Below are positions 59,368 through 64,000 of a stretch of 64,000 bases of DNA, one piece after another. A program made the translations under genes and the position numbers. The first letter of the stretch is position 1. Each line of letters opens with the position of its first letter. Source of the DNA: Paragorgia papillata (taxonomy: Eukaryota; Cnidaria; Anthozoa; Scleralcyonacea; Coralliidae); contig JAWNZC010000311.1 in the NCBI GenBank assembly GCA_035771165.1, positions 3,584,501 through 3,648,500 on the forward strand, written 5' to 3'. The notes under the pieces are model-generated. The model was not told where the DNA came from. It saw only the letters and a list, made by a program, of their open reading frames with translations, and did no database searches.

Positions 59368-62300
59368 AAAAAACTAAGCCCGGTCGAATATACCGGAAAA
59401 CGGTAATATTCAACCGGGCTGTGTCTAGTAATGTATTGTGACAAGAAATGAGGGTGAAGATATTGTATATTGTAACTATATCAAGAGTTACGATAAAAAA
59501 ACTAAGCCCGGTCGAATATACCAGAAAACGGAAATATTCAACAGGGCTATGTCTAGTAATGTATTGTGACAAGAAATGAGGGTGACGATATTGTATATTG
59601 TAACTATATCAACAGTTACCGTCAAAAAACTAAGCCTGGTCGAATATACCGGAAAACGGTAATATTCAACCGGGCTATGTCTAGTAATGTATTGTGACAA
59701 GAAATGAGGGTGAAGATATTGTATATCGTAACTATATCAAGAGTTACCGTCAAAAAACTAAGCCCGGTCGAATATACCGGAAAACGCTAATATTCAACTG
59801 GGCTATGTCTAGTAATGTATTGTGACAAGAAATGAGGGTGAAAGATATTATATATTGTAACTATATCAAGAGTTACCGTCAAAAAACTAAGCCTGGTCGA
59901 ATATACCGGAAAACGGTAATATTCAACCGGGCTATGTCTAGTAATGTATTGCGACAAGAAATGAGGGTGAAGATATTGTATATTGTAACTATATCAAGAG
60001 TTACCCTAAAAAAACTAAGCCCGGTCGAATATACCGGAAAACGGTAATACTCAACCGGGCTATGTCTAGTAATGTATTGTGACAAGAAATGAGGGTGAAA
60101 GATATTGTATATATTGTAACTATACAAGAAATGAGGGTGAAAGATATTGTATATATTGTAACTATATCGAGAGTTACCGTCAAAAAACTAAACCCGGTCG
60201 AATATACCGGAAAACGGTAATATTCAACCGGGCTATGTCTAGTAATGTATTGCGACAAGAAATGAGGGTGTATCTATTGTATATTGTAACTATATCGAGA
60301 GTTACCGTCAAAAAACTAAGCCCGGTCGAATATACCGGAAAACGGTAATATTCAACCGGGCTATGTCTAGTAATGTATTGTGACAAGAAATGAGGGTGTA
60401 ACTATTGTATATTGTAACTATATCGAGAGTTACCGTCAAAAAACTAAACCCAGTCGAATATACCGGGAAAAGGTAATATTCAACCGGGCTATGTCTAGTA
60501 ATGCATTGTGACAAGAAATGTGGGTGTAACTATTGTATATTGTAACTATATCGAGAGTTACCGTCAAAAAACTAAACCCGGTCGAATATACCGGAAACCG
60601 GTAATATTCAACCGGGCTATGTCTAGTAATGTATTGTGACAAGAAATGAGGGTGAAAGATATTGTATATTGTAACTATATCGAGAGTTACCGTCAAAAAA
60701 CTAAACCCGGTCGAATATACCGGAAACCGGTAATATTCAACCGGGCTATGTCTAGTAATGTATTGTGACAAGAAATGAGGGTGAATGATATTGTATATAT
60801 TGTAACTATACAAGAAATGAGGGTGTAAGATATTGTATATATTGTAACTATCTCAAGAGTTACCCTCAAAAAACTAAGCCTGGTCGAATATACCAGAAAA
60901 CGGTAATATTCAACCGGGCTATGTCTAGTAATGTATTGTGACAAGAAATGAGGGTGAAAGATATTGTATATTGTAACTATATCAAGAGTTACCGTCAAAA
61001 AACTAAGCGCGGTCGAATATACCGGAAAACGGTAATATTCAACTGGGCTATGTCTAGTAATGTATTGTGACAAGAAATGAGGGTGAAAGATATTGTATAT
61101 TGTAACTATATCAAGACTTACCGTCAAAAAACTAAGCCTGGTCGAATATACCGGAAAACGGTAATATTCAACCAGGCTATGTCTAGTAATGTATTGTGAC
61201 AAGAAATGAGGGTGAAAGATATTGTATATATTGTAACTATACAAGAAATGAGGGTGAAAGGTATTGTATATATTGTAACTATATCAAGAGTTACCCTCAA
61301 AAAAACTAAGCCTGGTGGAATATACCGGAAAACGGATAATATTCAACCGGGCTATGTCTAGTAATGTATTGTGACAAGAAATGAGGGTGAATGATATTGT
61401 ATATATTGTAAACTATACAAGAAATGAGGGTGAAAGATATTGTATATATTGTAACTATCTCAAGAGTTACCCTCAAAAAACTAAGCCTGGTCGAATATAC
61501 CAGAAAACGGTAATATTCAACCGGGCTATGTCTAGTAATGTATTGTGACAAGAAATGAGGGTGAAAGATATTGTATATTGTAACTATATCAAGAGTTACC
61601 GTCAAAAAACTAAGCGCGGTCGAATATACCGGAAAACGGTAATATTCAACTGGGCTATGTCTAGTAATGTATTGTGACAAGAAATGAGGGTGAAAGATAT
61701 TGTATATTGTAACTATATCAAGACTTACCGTCAAAAAACTAAGCCTGGTCGAATATACCGGAAAACGGTAATATTCAACCAGGCTATGTCTAGTAATGTA
61801 TTGTGACAAGAAATGAGGGTGAAAGATATTGTATATATTGTAACTATACAAGAAATGAGGGTGAAAGGTATTGTATATATTGTAACTATATCAAGAGTTA
61901 CCCTCAAAAAAACTAAGCCTGGTGGAATATACCGGAAAACGGATAATATTCAACCGGGCTGTGTCTAGTAATGTATTGTGACAAGAAATGAGGGTGAAGA
62001 TATTGTATATTGTAACTATATCAAGAGTTACCGTCAAAAAACTAAGCCCTGTCGAATATACCGGAAAACGGTAATATTCAACTGGGCTATCTCTAGTAAT
62101 GTATTGTGACAAGAAATGAGGGTGAAAGATATTGTATATTGTAACTATATCCAGAGTTACAGTCAAAAAACTAAGCCCGGTCGAATATACCAAAAAACGG
62201 TAATATTCAACCGGGCTATGTCTAGTAATGTATTGTGACAAGAAATGAGGGTGAAGATATTGTATAGCGTAACTATATCAAGAGTTACCGTCAAAAAACT

Positions 62301-64000
62301 AAGCCCGGTCGAATATACCGGAAAACGGTAATATTCAACTGGGCTATGTCTAGTAATGTATTGTGACAAGAAATGAGGGTGAAAGATATTGTATATATTG
62401 TAACTATACAAGAAATGATGGTGAAAGATATTGTATATATTGTAACTATATCAAGAGTTACCCTCAAAAAACTAAGCCTGGTCGAATATACCGGAAAACG
62501 GTAATATTCAACCGTGCTGGGTGAAGATATTGTATATTGTAACTATATCGAGAGTTACCGTCAAAAAACTAAACCAGGTCGAATATACCGGAAACCGGTA
62601 ATATTCAACCGGGCTATGTCTAGTAATGTATTGTGACAAGAAATGAGGGTGAATGATATTGTATATATTGTAACTATACAAGAAATGAGGGTGAAAGATA
62701 TTGTATATATTGTAACTATCTCAAGAGTTACCCTCAAAAAACTAAGCCTGGTCGAATATACCGGAAAACGGTAATATTCAACCCGGCTGTGTCTAGTAAT
62801 GTATTGTGACAAGAAATGAGGGTGAAGATATTGTATATTGTAACTATATCAAGAGTTACCGTCAAAAAACTAAGCCCTGTCGAATATACCGGAAAACGGT
62901 AATATTCAACCGGGCTATATCTAGTAATGTATTGTGACAAGAAATGAGGGTGAAAGATATTGTATATTGTAACTATATCAAGAGTTACAGTCAAAAGACT
63001 AAGCCCGGTCGAATATACCGGAAAACGGTAATATTCAACCGGGCTATGTCTAGTAATGTATTGTGACAAGAAATGAGGATGAAAGATATTGTATATTGTA
63101 AACTATATCAAGAGTTACCGTCAAAAAACTAAGCCCGGTCGAATATACCGGAAAACGGTAATATTCAACTGGGCTATGTCTAGTAATGTATTGTGACAAG
63201 AAATGAGGGTGAAAGATATTGTATATTGTAACTATATCAAGACTTACCGTCAAAAAACTAAGCCTGGTCGAATATACCGGAAAACGGTAATATTCAACCA
63301 GGCTATGTCTAGTAATGTATTGTGACAAGAAATGAGGGTGAAAGATATTGTATATATTGTAACTATACAAGAAATGAGGGTGAAAGGTATTGTATATATT
63401 GTAACTATATCAAGAGTTAGCTACCCTCAAAAAAACTAAGCCTGGTCGAATATACCGGAAAACGGATAATATTCAACCGGGCTGTGTCTAGTAATGTATT
63501 GTGACAAGAAATGAGGGTGAAGATATTGTATATTGTAACTATATCAAGAGTTACCGTCAAAAAACTAAGCCCTGTCGAATATACCGGAAAACGGTAATAT
63601 TCAACCGGGCTATCTCTAGTAATGTATTGTGACAAGAAATGAGGGTGAAAGATATTGTATATTGTAACTATATCCAGAGTTACAGTCAAAAAACTAAGCC
63701 CGGTCGAATATACCAAAAAACGGTAATATTCAACCGGGCTATGTCTAGTAATGTATTGTGACAAGAAATGAGGGTGAAGATATTGTATAGCGTAACTATA
63801 TCAAGAGTTACCCTCAAAAAACTAAGCCTGGTCGAATATATCGGAAAACGGTAATATTCAACCGTGCTGTGTCTAGTAATGTATTGTGACAAGAAATGAG
63901 GGTGAAGATATTGTATATTGTAACTATATCAAGAGTTACCGTCAAAAAACTAAGCCCTGTCGAATATACCGGAAAACGGTAATATTCAACCGGGCTATCT

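Larger units (their letters stand above)
36694..64000. repeat. Hairpin-bearing satellite array, 128/129-bp monomers, runs off the window
   Basis: The array begins abruptly in mid-monomer (aaaaacggaaatattcaacc) and continues to the window end, roughly 170-190 monomers by my estimate. Each monomer contains a 44-nt hairpin (for example 36805-36848: arms AGCCCGGTCGAATATACCG and CGGTAATATTCAACCGGGCT, loop GAAAA), then ATGT, CTAG (36853-36856), a TAATGTATTGTGACAAG segment and AT-rich sequence ending ATATCAAGAGTTACC. A longer form (about 173 bp) has an internal duplication of about 42 bp (acaagaaatgagggtg, then aaagatattgtatatattgt). Monomer subfamilies (for example with taaacccgg, gtgtaactatt or aagccctg) recur in blocks. 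Because 129 is a multiple of three, long minus-strand frames (up to 270 codons at 54981-55793) arise without being genes. Confidence 0.95.

Noticed and set aside
36627..63892. Dozens of long minus-strand open frames (MSQYITRHSPVEYYRFPVYS type) and shorter plus-strand frames (MRVKDIIYCNYIKSYRQKTK) across the satellite
   Set aside because: They repeat with the monomer, cross hairpin sequence, switch frame whenever a 128-bp monomer replaces a 129-bp one, and include both strands at once. They arise from periodicity and a lack of stops, not from a gene family.
36694..64000. CRISPR-like array of repeats
   Set aside because: Monomers are contiguous, with no unique spacers of constant length, and the context is eukaryotic.

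Overview
The window looks like nuclear DNA of an invertebrate metazoan. It is AT-rich and has introns with GT/AG borders, CCAAT-box promoters, many microsatellites, and a dense, layered load of DNA transposons, non-LTR retroelements and satellite DNA. The repertoire (hAT, Helitron, Crypton-like tyrosine recombinase, CR1/L2-like LINE, long foldback elements) would fit a cnidarian such as an anthozoan. That is an inference from family flavour, not from a diagnostic host gene. I found no confident single-copy host gene. Every coding stretch I recognise belongs to, or derives from, a mobile element.

Layout. Positions 1-20,400 are gene-poor. They hold inverted-repeat (foldback) elements at 479-1692, 7029-7805 and 14231-16147, small hAT and mariner-like MITEs, microsatellites, two broken reverse-transcriptase remnants, and two copies of a block built from AACGGTTT-like tandem repeats (3470-4143 and 17003-18806). 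Both block copies carry the same 264-bp hAT MITE. In the second copy that MITE is split by a 1,132-bp Helitron, and the first copy is its exact empty site. Positions 20,397-23,535 hold a decayed LINE inside an element with TTCGAC-rich ends. Positions 23,900-30,800 hold MITEs, an inverted-repeat element containing a putative first exon plus a hAT MITE with an 8-bp target duplication, and a frameshifted Crypton/KIAA1958-like tyrosine recombinase pseudogene on the minus strand.

Positions 31,223-35,408 hold the best-preserved coding unit. An upstream array of 77-bp CCAAT-containing repeats is followed by a two-exon vertnin/OTU-like protein and then a ZMYM1-like hAT transposase with all its catalytic residues. 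The transposase is interrupted only by one extra T in a T6 run and by a frame change near 33,040. Downstream (35,611-36,225) lies a 204-bp tandem repeat followed by a complete hammerhead ribozyme with a canonical GUC cleavage site.

Positions 36,694-64,000 (running off the window) are a satellite array of 128/129-bp monomers plus about 173-bp versions. Every monomer carries a 44-nt hairpin followed 4 nt later by CTAG. Three virtually identical 899-bp terminal-inverted-repeat elements are embedded in it, and 606-bp higher-order repeats show recent amplification. The many long minus-strand open frames across the array arise from the 129-bp periodicity and are not called as genes.
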